Positions 14,915 to 23,871 of a stretch of 64,000 nucleotides of DNA are shown here, in pieces. Origin of the DNA: CAZUMJ01 sp964621605. Lineage in GTDB: Bacteria; Actinomycetota; Acidimicrobiia; Acidimicrobiales; Iamiaceae. Position 1 is the stretch's first letter, and every line of letters starts with the position of its first letter. The notes beneath the pieces were generated by a model. That model made no database searches. It was not told where the DNA came from and was given only the letters and a program-made list of their open reading frames with translations. The stretch covers positions 1-64,000 of the forward strand of contig CAZUMJ010000011.1 in NCBI GenBank assembly GCA_964621605.1. Reading direction: 5' to 3'. Position numbers and translations under genes: made by a program.

Positions 14915-16960
14915 ATGGTCGGCCGGCTGGTGATCGACAACGTGAGGCCCCGCACGCTCACCGGCGCGTTCCCTGCAAAGGCGGTACAGCACGCGCAGGT
15001 GCCCGTGCACGCATGGATCCATCGCGACGGTCACGACCTACTGTGCGCGCGGGTGGCGTGGCGTCCCGTCGGGGTGCGCGTGGTCGGGACGGCATCGGGA
15101 GATGGTGGCGTGCACGAAGCGCACACCGCTTCCAACGACGTCGACGGCGCGGCCGTGGCGAGCGGTGCGTGGCGCTACGAGACGCTCGTCGACGGCGGGA
15201 ACGACGAGTGGTCGGGTTGTTTCACGCCGCGAGCAGTGGGACTGCACGAGTTCCGCGTCGAGGCCTGGGCGAGCCATTTCGGCACCTGGGCCCGAGACCT
15301 GCGAGCCAGGCTTGGAGCCGGAGATGACGTCGAGGTCGAACTGCTCGCGGGCGCAGAGATCGTGGAGCGAGCGCTGGCCTGGTCGGCGGACTCGTTCGAT
15401 GCAGCCCAGCTGTCTCGCCTCGAGGCGACGGCGGCCACGCTGCGTCGAACATCGTGCACCCAACAGGCGCGCGTCGACGCTGGGCTCGATCCCGTCGTGG
15501 CAGACCTGCTGTGTCGCGTCCCCGACCCGTGGGATCGCGGCGCGTCGGAGATCCTGCAGTGCTGGGTCGATCGTCCGCTTGCCGGAAGCAGCGCGTGGTA
15601 TGAGCTCTTCCCGCGCTCCGAAGGAGGGTTCGAAGGGGCGCGGCGGCGCCTGGGGCCCATCGCCGAGATGGGGTTCGACATCGTCTACCTCCCACCGGTA
15701 CATCCGGTGGGAACGACCGCCCGCAAGGGGCGCGACAACGCGTTGGTCGCGGGTCCCGGCGATCCGGGTAGCCCGTGGGCGATCGGCTCCCCCGCAGGAG
15801 GCCACGACGCCATCGACAGCGGTCTCGGCACGCTGGAGGACTTCGATCGCTTCGTCGCCGACGCCGCTCGGCACGGCCTCGAGGTGGCGCTCGACTTCGC
15901 CCTGCAGTGCTCGCCCGACCATCCCTGGGTGCGCGAGCACCCGGAATGGTTCGTGCACCGACCCGATGGCACGATCCGCTTCGCGGAGAACCCACCGAAG
16001 AAGTACCAAGACATCTACCCGCTCAACTTCTGGCCGGCAGGGCCCGACGGCGCCCCCGACGACCACGCCCGCCAAGCGCTCTGGGAAGCGTGCCGAGATG
16101 TGCTGCGCGCCTGGATCGCGCGCGGCGTTCGCATCTTTCGCGTCGACAACCCGCACACCAAGCCGATCGCGTTCTGGGCATGGCTGCTGGCCGAACTGCG
16201 TGCGTCTGACCCGGACGTCCTCTTCCTCGCCGAGGCGTTCACGACCCCAAAGGTGATGGCGAAGCTCGGGGAGGTCGGCTTCTCGCAGAGCTACACGTAC
16301 TTCACGTGGCGCCACACGGCCGGCGAACTGCGCGGCTACGTCGAAGAGCTCGCAGCAAGCCCGAGCGCGGATCAGCTCCGGCCGAACTTCTGGCCGACCA
16401 CCCCCGACATCCTCTCAGGCGTGCTGCGAGACGGGCCACCAGCGGCGTTCTCGCTGCGCGCGGTCCTCGCCGCACTCCTCGTGCCGAGTTGGGGCATCTA
16501 CAGCGGCTACGAGCTGTGCGAGAACCGCCCTGCATCGCCCGACAACGAGGAGCACCTCCACTCCGAGAAGTACGAGCTGCGGACCCGGCACTGGTCCGAC
16601 CCGACATCGCTGGCACCGCTGTTGAGCCGACTCAACCAGATCCGACGAGCGCACCCGTCGTGCGCAGAGCTTCGTACGGTGCGCTTCCACGGTGCCGACG
16701 ACGATGCGCTCCTGGTGTTCTCTCGCACGACCGCCGAGGGTGCCGACCCGCTGCTCGTGATCGTCAACCTCGACCCCTGGCAGGTCCGGAGCGCGACGTT
16801 GCACCTCGATCTCTCCGCGATGGGGCTGCCTGCCGACAGAGACCTCGTGGCCCACGACGAGCTCTCCGATCAGACCTTCACCTGGCACGGGCCGAACCCG
16901 TGGGTGCGCCTCGACCCCGCGCGGCAGGTCGCACACGTCGTCTCGTTGGTGCCCCGGTGA
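14915..16960 (+). CDS. glgE: Alpha-1,4-glucan:maltose-1-phosphate maltosyltransferase
   Basis: GlgE extends alpha-glucan by transferring maltosyl units from maltose-1-phosphate. The 681-residue GH13 enzyme shows the N-terminal GlgE beta-domain (MVGRLVIDNVRP, then PAKAVQHAQVPVHAWI), the barrel strand VYLPPVHPVGTTARKGRDN, the nucleophile aspartate in FRVDNPHTKP and the acid/base glutamate in LFLAEAFTTP. The NPPKKYQDIYPLNF stretch is typical of GlgE. I chose the ATG at 14915 because GGGGAGAGG lies 4 bases upstream and the sequence matches known GlgE N-termini; the ATG at 14885 is also in frame. It opens the glgE-treS-mak-glgB operon and overlaps treS as GTGA. Confidence 0.96.
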   Translation: MVGRLVIDNVRPRTLTGAFPAKAVQHAQVPVHAWIHRDGHDLLCARVAWRPVGVRVVGTASGDGGVHEAHTASNDVDGAAVASGAWRYETLVDGGNDEWSGCFTPRAVGLHEFRVEAWASHFGTWARDLRARLGAGDDVEVELLAGAEIVERALAWSADSFDAAQLSRLEATAATLRRTSCTQQARVDAGLDPVVADLLCRVPDPWDRGASEILQCWVDRPLAGSSAWYELFPRSEGGFEGARRRLGPIAEMGFDIVYLPPVHPVGTTARKGRDNALVAGPGDPGSPWAIGSPAGGHDAIDSGLGTLEDFDRFVADAARHGLEVALDFALQCSPDHPWVREHPEWFVHRPDGTIRFAENPPKKYQDIYPLNFWPAGPDGAPDDHARQALWEACRDVLRAWIARGVRIFRVDNPHTKPIAFWAWLLAELRASDPDVLFLAEAFTTPKVMAKLGEVGFSQSYTYFTWRHTAGELRGYVEELAASPSADQLRPNFWPTTPDILSGVLRDGPPAAFSLRAVLAALLVPSWGIYSGYELCENRPASPDNEEHLHSEKYELRTRHWSDPTSLAPLLSRLNQIRRAHPSCAELRTVRFHGADDDALLVFSRTTAEGADPLLVIVNLDPWQVRSATLHLDLSAMGLPADRDLVAHDELSDQTFTWHGPNPWVRLDPARQVAHVVSLVPR

Positions 16961-18669
16961 GCCTGCACCTTCCTCCCAGCCCAGGGCGTGAGCCCCTGCG
17001 ACCCGATCCGCGTTGGTATCAGCGGGCGGTGTTCTACGAGGTGTTGGTGCGCGGCTTCGCGGACGCGAACGGCGACGGAACCGGCGATCTGCGCGGCCTC
17101 ATCGAGAAGCTCGACTACCTGGAATGGCTCGGCGTCGACTGCCTCTGGCTGCTCCCGTTCTACGAGTCGCCGTTGCGCGACGGCGGCTACGACATCTCCG
17201 ACTTCTTCACGGTGCTGCCCGATTACGGCAGCCTCGATGACGCGGTCGAACTCGTCGAGGCGTGTCACAGCCGAGGACTGCGCGTCATCGCCGACCTGGT
17301 GATGAACCACACGTCGGATGCGCATCCGTGGTTCCAGGAGTCGCGCACCTCGCGCACCAACGCGCGCGCCGACTGGTACGTCTGGTCCGACGACGACCAG
17401 CGTTGGCCCGAGGCACGCATCATCTTCGTCGACACCGAGGCGTCCAACTGGACCTGGGACGGCACCCGCGAGCAGTACTACTGGCACCGGTTCTTCCATC
17501 ACCAGCCCGACCTCAACTACGACAACCCCGACGTCGCGGACGCGATGGTCGACGTGTTGCGCACGTGGCTACGGCTCGGCCTGGACGGGTTCCGCCTCGA
17601 CGCCGTGCCGTACCTGTTCGAACGCGACGGCACCAACGGTGAGAACCTGCCCGAGACCCACGACTACCTGAAGCGCATCCGCAAGGCGGTCGATGAAGAG
17701 TTCCCCGATCGGGTGCTGTTGGCGGAGGCGAACCAATGGCCGACCGACGTCGTCGACTACTTCGGGGCCGGCGACGAGTGCCACATGGCCTTCCACTTCC
17801 CGCTCATGCCGCGCATGTTCATGGCGGTGCGTCGTGAGCAGCGCTACCCGGTGACGGAGATCCTGCACGCCACGCCCGAGCTGCCCGACGGCTGCCAGTG
17901 GGGGCTGTTCCTGCGCAACCACGACGAGCTGACGCTCGAGATGGTGAGCGACGAGGACCGTGACTACATGTACGCGGAGTACGCCAAGGACCCACGCATG
18001 AAGCGCAACGTGGGTATCGCACGGCGTCTGTTCCCCCTGCTCGACAACGACCGCCGCGTCGCGGAGCTGTTCCACGCGCTGCTCTTCTCGCTGCCGGGGA
18101 GCCCGGTGCTCTACTACGGCGACGAGTTGGGCATGGGCGACAACATCTACCTGGGCGACCGGGACGCCGTCCGCACACCGATGCAGTGGACGCCGGACCG
18201 CAACGGCGGGTTCTCCCAGGCGGATTTCGCGCAGCTCTACCTGCCGCCCCTGATGGACCCGGTGTACGGGTTCGCGTCGGTGAACGTCGAGGCAGGGCTG
18301 CGCAACCCGAGCTCGTTCCTGCACTGGCTGCAGCGCATGGTGCAGGTCCGTCGCCAGCACCCCGTCTTCGGTACCGGCACCTGTGAGCTCTTGGGCGGTG
18401 AGAACCCCTCGGTGCTGGCGTACGTGCGCCGTCCCGGGCCGGACGCCGCACCGCAGGACCTGTCGCACGCGGTGCTGTGCGTCAACAACCTCAGCCGCTT
18501 CGCGCAGCCGGCTGAGCTCCTGCTGCCCGACTTCGTCGACCACCAGCCCACGGAGCTCATCGGGAGGGTGCCGTTCCCGGCGATCGGCGACCTGCCCTAC
18601 TTCGTGACCCTGCCCCCCTACGGCTTCTTCTGGTTCAGCCTGGCGCCACCGGTGGAGGACCCCTGGTGA
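16957..18669 (+). CDS. treS: Trehalose synthase / maltose alpha-D-glucosyltransferase
   Basis: TreS interconverts trehalose and maltose and so feeds maltose to the kinase encoded next. The 570-residue GH13 protein starts at a GTG that overlaps the glgE stop (GTGA at 16957-16960); the frame is open far upstream, but that part is a shadow of glgE. Recognised motifs are RWYQRAVFYEVLVRGFADAN, the nucleophile aspartate in GFRLDAVPYLFERDGT, the glutamate in LLAEANQWPTDVV and the HD pair in FLRNHDELTLEM. The calcium-site segment DANGDGTGDL is present. There is no fused kinase domain, unlike TreS-Pep2 fusions; the kinase is a separate gene here. Confidence 0.96.
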   Translation: MSLHLPPSPGREPLRPDPRWYQRAVFYEVLVRGFADANGDGTGDLRGLIEKLDYLEWLGVDCLWLLPFYESPLRDGGYDISDFFTVLPDYGSLDDAVELVEACHSRGLRVIADLVMNHTSDAHPWFQESRTSRTNARADWYVWSDDDQRWPEARIIFVDTEASNWTWDGTREQYYWHRFFHHQPDLNYDNPDVADAMVDVLRTWLRLGLDGFRLDAVPYLFERDGTNGENLPETHDYLKRIRKAVDEEFPDRVLLAEANQWPTDVVDYFGAGDECHMAFHFPLMPRMFMAVRREQRYPVTEILHATPELPDGCQWGLFLRNHDELTLEMVSDEDRDYMYAEYAKDPRMKRNVGIARRLFPLLDNDRRVAELFHALLFSLPGSPVLYYGDELGMGDNIYLGDRDAVRTPMQWTPDRNGGFSQADFAQLYLPPLMDPVYGFASVNVEAGLRNPSSFLHWLQRMVQVRRQHPVFGTGTCELLGGENPSVLAYVRRPGPDAAPQDLSHAVLCVNNLSRFAQPAELLLPDFVDHQPTELIGRVPFPAIGDLPYFVTLPPYGFFWFSLAPPVEDPW

Positions 18670-20000
18670 TCGCGGCTTCCACGCTCGCACTGCTGCTGCC
18701 CGACTACCTGTTGCGGCAGCGCTGGTTCGGCGCGGGGAGCGCGCACGTGCAAGACGTGCACGTCGTCGCCCACGAGGTCTGGCGTGACGAGTGGCCCGGC
18801 CTGGTGTGGGCGCTGGCAGACGTGCACCTCGACGACGGCCGAACGACCCGCGTGCAGGTGATGGTGGGGCTGCGGTCGGTGGAGCAGTACGAGCACTTCC
18901 TCGACGGCAAGGGGCGTGCGTTGCTGGGCGACGTCGCCACGTCGCAGGGAGAGGCGCTTGCCTACGACGCGCTCACCGACCCGGAACTCGTGCTGCACAT
19001 CCTCGAACGGGTCGCGCCGGGTTGCGTCGGCTCCTACGTGCGGCCGGTCACGGTCGAGCAGTCGAACTCGTCGGTCGTCATCGACGATCGCTACATCCTG
19101 AAGGTCTTCCGGCAACCCCAGGTCGGCCCCAATCCAGACCGCGAGGTTCCACAGCGCCTCTGGGCCACCGGCTTCCGGTCTCTTCCGGAACCCGTTGCGG
19201 CGTGGGGACGCGACGGCACCGACTTGGCCGTCGTGCGAGGGTTCGTCACCGGTGCGACAGATGGATTCGCGCTCGCGCAGACCTCGTTGCGAGACCTGTG
19301 CGCGTCACGCGTCGCGCCCGCGGACGCCGGCGGCGACTTCGCGCCCGACGCTGCCCGCCTTGGCGAGGTGACCGGCGCGCTGCACGTCTCGCTGGCTGCC
19401 GCATACGGGGCGACGCCGCTCGACGCGGGCTTGCTGGCACGTGACCTCACCGCCGAAGTCGATCGCGTGGAGGTGCCCGGCTTCGACCGTGCTGACCTCC
19501 ATCGTGCGGTGGGATGCATCGCCGGGCCCGGCTCGTGGGGGTGCGCGACACGCGTGCACGGCGACTTCCACCTCGGCCAGGTGCTGCGGGCAGATGCCGG
19601 ATGGTTCGTCCTCGACTTCGAGGGCGAGCCGCTGCGCCCGCTCGCTGAGCGCGTCGTGCCGACGTCGCCGTTGCGCGACGTGGCGGGCTTGCTGCGCTCG
19701 CTGCACTACGCCGCGGCGGTCGTGGTGCGTGAGCGCGACGGCGGTGAGCGTGACGAGCAGTTGCACGCGTTGGCTCGCGCATGGGAGGAGCGCTCCCGGC
19801 AGGCCTTCCTCGCGGGGTACCGGTCCGTGCCGGGTGTCGCCGCGCTGTGCCCATCCGACGCACGTGACTGGTCGCGTCTGTTGCGAGCCTTCCTCGTGGC
19901 CAAGGCCGTCTACGAGGTGGGTTACGAACAGCGCTACCGCCCGGGCTGGGAGGCGATCCCGCTGCGTGGCCTACAGGCCACCCTGGCTTGGGAACCGTGA
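18666..20000 (+). CDS. mak: Maltokinase
   Basis: Mak (Pep2) phosphorylates maltose with ATP to maltose-1-phosphate, the GlgE donor. The 444-residue protein has the aminoglycoside-phosphotransferase-like fold. The N-terminal cap begins LLPDYLLRQRWFGAGSAHV, typical of maltokinases. The ATP-site lysine is in DDRYILKVFRQ, the catalytic loop is RVHGDFHLGQVL, and the metal-binding aspartate is in FVLDFEGEP. It overlaps treS upstream and glgB downstream by GTGA quartets, so translation of the three is probably coupled. Length and motif order match stand-alone Mak enzymes. Confidence 0.94.
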   Translation: MIAASTLALLLPDYLLRQRWFGAGSAHVQDVHVVAHEVWRDEWPGLVWALADVHLDDGRTTRVQVMVGLRSVEQYEHFLDGKGRALLGDVATSQGEALAYDALTDPELVLHILERVAPGCVGSYVRPVTVEQSNSSVVIDDRYILKVFRQPQVGPNPDREVPQRLWATGFRSLPEPVAAWGRDGTDLAVVRGFVTGATDGFALAQTSLRDLCASRVAPADAGGDFAPDAARLGEVTGALHVSLAAAYGATPLDAGLLARDLTAEVDRVEVPGFDRADLHRAVGCIAGPGSWGCATRVHGDFHLGQVLRADAGWFVLDFEGEPLRPLAERVVPTSPLRDVAGLLRSLHYAAAVVVRERDGGERDEQLHALARAWEERSRQAFLAGYRSVPGVAALCPSDARDWSRLLRAFLVAKAVYEVGYEQRYRPGWEAIPLRGLQATLAWEP

Positions 20001-21910
20001 CCGGTCGCACGGAAGGCGAGCCCCCGGGCGCGCCGCCGGTGCCGTGCCTGGGTGCGCTCGACCTTCACCTCTTCGGCGAAGGTCGCCACCATCGCCTCTG
20101 GCAGGTGCTCGGCGCGCACATGGGGACCAAAGACGGGGTTGCCGGCGTCGCGTTCAGCACGTGGGCACCGCGTGCTCGCTCGGTCAGCGTTGTCGGGTCG
20201 CACAACGGGTGGCGGCCCGACGGTGATCCGCTCACGCCCGTCGGTGGCTCGGGTGTGTGGTCGGGGTTCGTGCCGGGCATCGGGGTGGGGGCGCTCTACA
20301 AGTTCTCGATCGTCGGCCCGGACGGGTCGGTGCAGTTGCACGCAGATCCGATGGCTCGCGCCGCAGAGTGTCCTCCAGGCACGGCCAGCATCGTCGAGCA
20401 GTCGACCTACCGCTGGCTGGACGAGCACTGGCGCAGGTCGCGCGCCGGTGCATCGCCGGAGTCGAGGCTGTCGATCTACGAACTGCACCTCGGCTCGTGG
20501 CGGCAGGGCGCGGGGTACGGCTCGGCAGACGAGCTCGCCGAGTACGTCACGGCGCTCGGCTTCACCCACGTCGAGTTGCTCCCGCTCGGCGAGCACCCGT
20601 TCGGCGGATCGTGGGGCTATCAGGTGACCGGCTACTACGCCCCGACGGCTCGCTACGGCACCCCCGACGAGCTGCGCGCGTTCGTCGACGCGCTGCACCG
20701 CCGGGGGATCGGCGTCATCGTCGACTGGGTTCCCGCCCACTTTCCGGCTGACGCCTGGGGGTTGGCCACCTACGACGGAACCGCCTGCTTCGAGCCGCAC
20801 GACGACCGGGTGGCGTGGCATCCCGATTGGGGCACCAAGGTGTTCGACCTCGACCGACCCGAGGTGCGCAACTTCCTGCTCGCGAACGCCCTCTACTGGA
20901 TCGAGGAGTTCCACGTCGACGGATTGCGGGTCGACGCGGTCGCATCGCTGCTCTACCTCGACTACTCCCGCGCGCCCGGAGACTGGACACCGAACGTGCA
21001 CGGAGGCCATGAGGATCTCGCCGCGGTCGCGTTCCTGCGGGAGCTGACCTCCACGGTCTCGGACCTGCATCCCGGCGTGGCGCTGATCGCGGAGGAGTCG
21101 ACCGCCTGGCCTCGTGTCACCGGCCCCGTCGATGACGGAGGCCTCGGTTTCACGCACAAGTGGAACCTCGGCTGGATGCACGACACGCTCCGCTTCCTGG
21201 CGCGCCCGCCACGCGAACGTGGGAGCTCCCACGGCGACGTGACGTTCGGGCTGACCTACGCCTGGAGCGAGCGGTTCGTGCTCCCCCTCAGCCACGACGA
21301 GGTGGTGCACGGAAAGGGATCGCTCATCGCGAAGATGCCCGGCGATCGTTGGCAACGATTCGCCACGTTGCGGTGCCTCTATGCGTGGATGTGGGCGCAC
21401 CCCGGCCAGCAACTGCTGTTCATGGGAGGCGAGCTGGCACAGGAACGCGAGTGGGATCACGACCGGCCGCTCGACTGGGAGCTTCTCGACGACAGGGCCC
21501 ACCGCGGTGTCCAGCACCTGGTGGGTGAGTTGAACCGCCTCCAGGCGGCGGAACGGGCGCTCTGGGCCGCAGACGCGACCCCCGACGGCTTCCGTTGGAT
21601 CGCCGCAGACGACGTGTCGCACGCGGTGCTGTGCTTCGAACGGCGCGCACCGGGCGCTCGGCCGGTGGTCTGCCTCGCGTCGTTCACGGCGTCGGTGCAC
21701 GACGACTACCGCATCGGCGTACCCGTCGCCGGGACGTGGGAGGTGCTCCTCTCGACCGACGACCAGCGATTCGGCGGGAGCGGCGTGTGCCCGGTCGACT
21801 CGGGTGTCGAATTGCGCACCGACGCCACGGCGTTCCACGGGCACGCGCAGTCGCTGGCGCTGCGGCTTCCGCCGCTCGCGGTGGTCTGGCTCGCGCCCCG
21901 CCCCCGATAA
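19997..21910 (+). CDS. glgB: 1,4-alpha-glucan branching enzyme
   Basis: GlgB introduces alpha-1,6 branches into the glucan made by GlgE. The 637-residue protein has the N-terminal CBM48 module (GVAFSTWAPRARSVSVVGSHNGW), then the GH13 barrel: region I VDWVPAHFP, nucleophile aspartate in GLRVDAVASLLYLDYSR, glutamate in ALIAEESTAWP, and region IV LPLSHDEVVHGKGSL. The GTG start at 19997 overlaps the mak stop. It is shorter than enzymes that carry an extra N-terminal N1 module, which is absent here. Its TAA stop forms part of the rhomboid gene's -10 box. Confidence 0.95.
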   Translation: MTGRTEGEPPGAPPVPCLGALDLHLFGEGRHHRLWQVLGAHMGTKDGVAGVAFSTWAPRARSVSVVGSHNGWRPDGDPLTPVGGSGVWSGFVPGIGVGALYKFSIVGPDGSVQLHADPMARAAECPPGTASIVEQSTYRWLDEHWRRSRAGASPESRLSIYELHLGSWRQGAGYGSADELAEYVTALGFTHVELLPLGEHPFGGSWGYQVTGYYAPTARYGTPDELRAFVDALHRRGIGVIVDWVPAHFPADAWGLATYDGTACFEPHDDRVAWHPDWGTKVFDLDRPEVRNFLLANALYWIEEFHVDGLRVDAVASLLYLDYSRAPGDWTPNVHGGHEDLAAVAFLRELTSTVSDLHPGVALIAEESTAWPRVTGPVDDGGLGFTHKWNLGWMHDTLRFLARPPRERGSSHGDVTFGLTYAWSERFVLPLSHDEVVHGKGSLIAKMPGDRWQRFATLRCLYAWMWAHPGQQLLFMGGELAQEREWDHDRPLDWELLDDRAHRGVQHLVGELNRLQAAERALWAADATPDGFRWIAADDVSHAVLCFERRAPGARPVVCLASFTASVHDDYRIGVPVAGTWEVLLSTDDQRFGGSGVCPVDSGVELRTDATAFHGHAQSLALRLPPLAVVWLAPRPR

Positions 21911-21913
21911 CGT
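21908..21913 (+). promoter_or_regulatory. -10 box overlapping the glgB stop (rhomboid gene)
   Basis: TAACGT, whose first three bases are the glgB stop codon, lies 8 bases before the GTG at 21922. Confidence 0.45.
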
Positions 21914-21921
21914 CCACGGGC

Positions 21922-23019
21922 GTGAGCCAGGCTGCCGTCCGCACGTGCTATCGCCACCCCGACCGTCCGGCAGGGGTGGTGTGCCAGCGTTGCGACCGCC
22001 CGATCTGCCCGGAGTGCATGCACCAGGCGTCGGTCGGGTTCCACTGCGCGCAGTGCGCGCACAAGGGCGCGCAGCGGGTGGTGACCGCTCGATCGCTGCG
22101 CACCCGCCCGTTGGCGACCATGGTCCTCGTCGGGGTGAACGTCGCGGTGTGGATCGCCGGTCTGTTGATGGACTCGCGCGGCAACATCCTCGACAGCGGC
22201 AACAACGAGCTGCTCGTGAAGGGTGGTTTGGTCAGCCTCGTGCAGTACCAGCTCGGCGGCTCGCTGCACGGCGTGGCAGCGGGCGAGTGGTACCGGGTCG
22301 TGACCGCAGGTTTCCTGCACTTCGGCCTGCTGCACCTTGGGCTCAACATGTGGGCGCTGTGGGTGCTCGGCCTCATCACCGAGCAAGTTGCGGGCCGGCT
22401 CCGCATGGTCGTGATCTACGTCGTGGCGCTCGTCGCCGGGAGCTTCGGGGCGATGATCGTGACGCCCGACGCCCTCACCGCCGGCGCTTCGGGGGCGATC
22501 TACGGCCTCATGGGCGGGCTGCTCGTCGTTGCCCGCGCACGCGGCATCGCGATGCGAGACACCGGGTTGGTGACCGTGCTCCTGCTCAACCTGGTGTTCA
22601 CCTTCGGGGTGTCGGGCATCTCGATCGGTGGCCACATCGGTGGGCTGATCGGTGGTGCACTCGCCGCGTTCCTCGTCGTCGACGTGCCGGAACGCATCCC
22701 GAGCCTGCGCGGCCGGGCACGCGACGCCTATGCGGTCGGGCTCGGGCTCGTGCTCTGCGTGGTGCTCGTGGCCGCCACCGTCCAGGTCTCGAAGGACTGG
22801 GTGCGAGACGGTCGTGCGTTGTCGTCGCCGCTAGCGAAGGACCGAGGCGGCCTGCTCCGGGGCAACGATGTTGATCAAGACGCCGGTCCCCTGCTCGAAC
22901 CCGACGACGCTCGCGACGCGCGGCAGCACGTGGACGTGCCAGTGGAACTGGTCGTCGTGGTGGTGCGGCAGGGTGTGGAACACCACGTTGTAGGGCAGGT
23001 CTCCGACCCGCTCGCGTAG
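21922..23019 (+). CDS. Rhomboid family intramembrane serine protease with B-box-like zinc finger
   Basis: A 365-residue rhomboid protease. The N-terminus has a zinc-binding cluster (CYRHPDRPAGVVCQRCD, then CPECMHQASVGFHCAQC) as in many actinobacterial rhomboids. Six or seven membrane helices follow. The catalytic serine is in the helix-4 motif GASGAIYGLMGG and the histidine in the helix-6 region GGHIGGLIGGALAA; the loop and helix-2 motif HFGLLHLGLNMWALW is present. The last helix ends near base 22790, yet the frame stays open to 23019, so about 60 C-terminal residues are encoded antisense to the 3' end of galT and are rich in Asp and Val without resembling a domain. Either the native stop was lost or this tail is real. 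Confidence 0.85.
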   Translation: MSQAAVRTCYRHPDRPAGVVCQRCDRPICPECMHQASVGFHCAQCAHKGAQRVVTARSLRTRPLATMVLVGVNVAVWIAGLLMDSRGNILDSGNNELLVKGGLVSLVQYQLGGSLHGVAAGEWYRVVTAGFLHFGLLHLGLNMWALWVLGLITEQVAGRLRMVVIYVVALVAGSFGAMIVTPDALTAGASGAIYGLMGGLLVVARARGIAMRDTGLVTVLLLNLVFTFGVSGISIGGHIGGLIGGALAAFLVVDVPERIPSLRGRARDAYAVGLGLVLCVVLVAATVQVSKDWVRDGRALSSPLAKDRGGLLRGNDVDQDAGPLLEPDDARDARQHVDVPVELVVVVVRQGVEHHVVGQVSDPLA

Positions 23020-23796
23020 CTTCGCCAGGCTGTCGCGCAGCCCCTTGCCGACCGCGACGAGGTCGGCCGGCTTCGCGTCGGCGAGGTGGCCTTCATGTGC
23101 GCGGGGCAGCACGAGCATCTCGTATGGCGTCCCCGACCAGAACGGGCACACCACGACCGCGTGATCGTCCTCGTGCACGACGCGCCATCCCGCGTCGGAT
23201 TCGGCTTCGATCATCGTGCACAGCAGGCAGGACCCCGAGAATCGCCGAAAGCCGGCTTCTTCTTCGGCGATCTCTCCGGGCACGAAGGGGATGCCGAGCA
23301 GTTGGCCGTGCGGATGGCGGAGTGACGCCCCGGCCTCGCGGCCGTAGTTCAAGATGGCCTGGCTATAGCGGACGTCGACGCGCCGGGCGTGCTCTTCGAC
23401 CCGATCGCGCAGCGCAGCCATGACGAGGCCCACCTGTGCGTCGTCGAGGTCAGCGAACGATGCATCGTGATCGGGCGTCAGGACGAGGACCTCATGGATC
23501 CCGCTCGCGGGCGCCTGGCGGAATACGGGGCCCAGGTTCGTGACCACCATGGGATCGTCGCCTGCGAACGCCGGGTAGCGGTTCGGCACGACGCGCAGCG
23601 CCCAGCTCCCTGCCGATCCGTACGTCTCGAGCGCGGGAGGGGTGGCCTCCTCGTTGCCGGGACAGAACGGACATGGCCGAGAGGGGTCGGCCTCGACCGG
23701 CAGTCGGGTGGAGGCGAACTCGTCGGGTCGTGCGGCTCGCTCGGTGGCGATCGTGACCCATCGTCCGGTCAAGGGGTTGAGGCGCAACTCGCTCAT
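22831..23796 (-). CDS. galT: Galactose-1-phosphate uridylyltransferase (HIT superfamily)
   Basis: A 321-residue nucleotidyltransferase that exchanges UMP between UDP-glucose and galactose-1-phosphate in the Leloir pathway. The N-terminus LNPLTGRWVTIATERAARP and the zinc-type cysteine pair in CPFCPG are typical. The active-site histidine triad is in LRHPHGQLLG, and a second HIT-like half ends in FHWHVHVLPR. The ATG at 23796 overlaps the stop of a 10-codon upstream ORF as ATGA. No galK or galE is adjacent. An ADP-glucose phosphorylase role, also known in this superfamily, cannot be excluded, and the nearby glucan cluster makes it worth a thought. Confidence 0.88.
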   Translation of the reverse strand: MSELRLNPLTGRWVTIATERAARPDEFASTRLPVEADPSRPCPFCPGNEEATPPALETYGSAGSWALRVVPNRYPAFAGDDPMVVTNLGPVFRQAPASGIHEVLVLTPDHDASFADLDDAQVGLVMAALRDRVEEHARRVDVRYSQAILNYGREAGASLRHPHGQLLGIPFVPGEIAEEEAGFRRFSGSCLLCTMIEAESDAGWRVVHEDDHAVVVCPFWSGTPYEMLVLPRAHEGHLADAKPADLVAVGKGLRDSLAKLRERVGDLPYNVVFHTLPHHHDDQFHWHVHVLPRVASVVGFEQGTGVLINIVAPEQAASVLR

Positions 23797-23825
23797 CGAG
23801 TGGTCTTTCGGCCGATGCAGGTCAT
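23793..23825 (-). CDS. Putative near-leaderless 10-residue upstream ORF of galT
   Basis: An ATG 9 bases after a TAGCAT box encodes MTCIGRKTTR and stops in TGA that overlaps the galT ATG (ATGA, 23796-23793). CAGGAG lies immediately before its ATG, too close to serve it well. Translation is inferred from the arrangement. Confidence 0.4.
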   Translation of the reverse strand: MTCIGRKTTR

Positions 23826-23834
23826 CTCCTGAGC

Positions 23835-23840
23835 ATGCTA
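23835..23840 (-). promoter_or_regulatory. -10 box of galT and its upstream ORF
   Basis: TAGCAT on the minus strand, 9 bases before the upstream-ORF ATG at 23825. It sits 20 bases from the -10 box of the divergent cysteine desulfurase gene. Confidence 0.45.
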
Positions 23841-23859
23841 CGACCCTGCATCTTGGTCC

Positions 23860-23865
23860 TAGCCT
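23860..23865 (+). promoter_or_regulatory. -10 box of the cysteine desulfurase gene
   Basis: TAGCCT with 6 bases to the GTG at 23872. Confidence 0.55.
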
Positions 23866-23871
23866 GGACGG

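Noticed and set aside
16306..16956. N-terminal extension of treS of 217 codons
   Set aside because: It lies inside glgE in another frame and has no motif; the GTGA overlap gives the right start.
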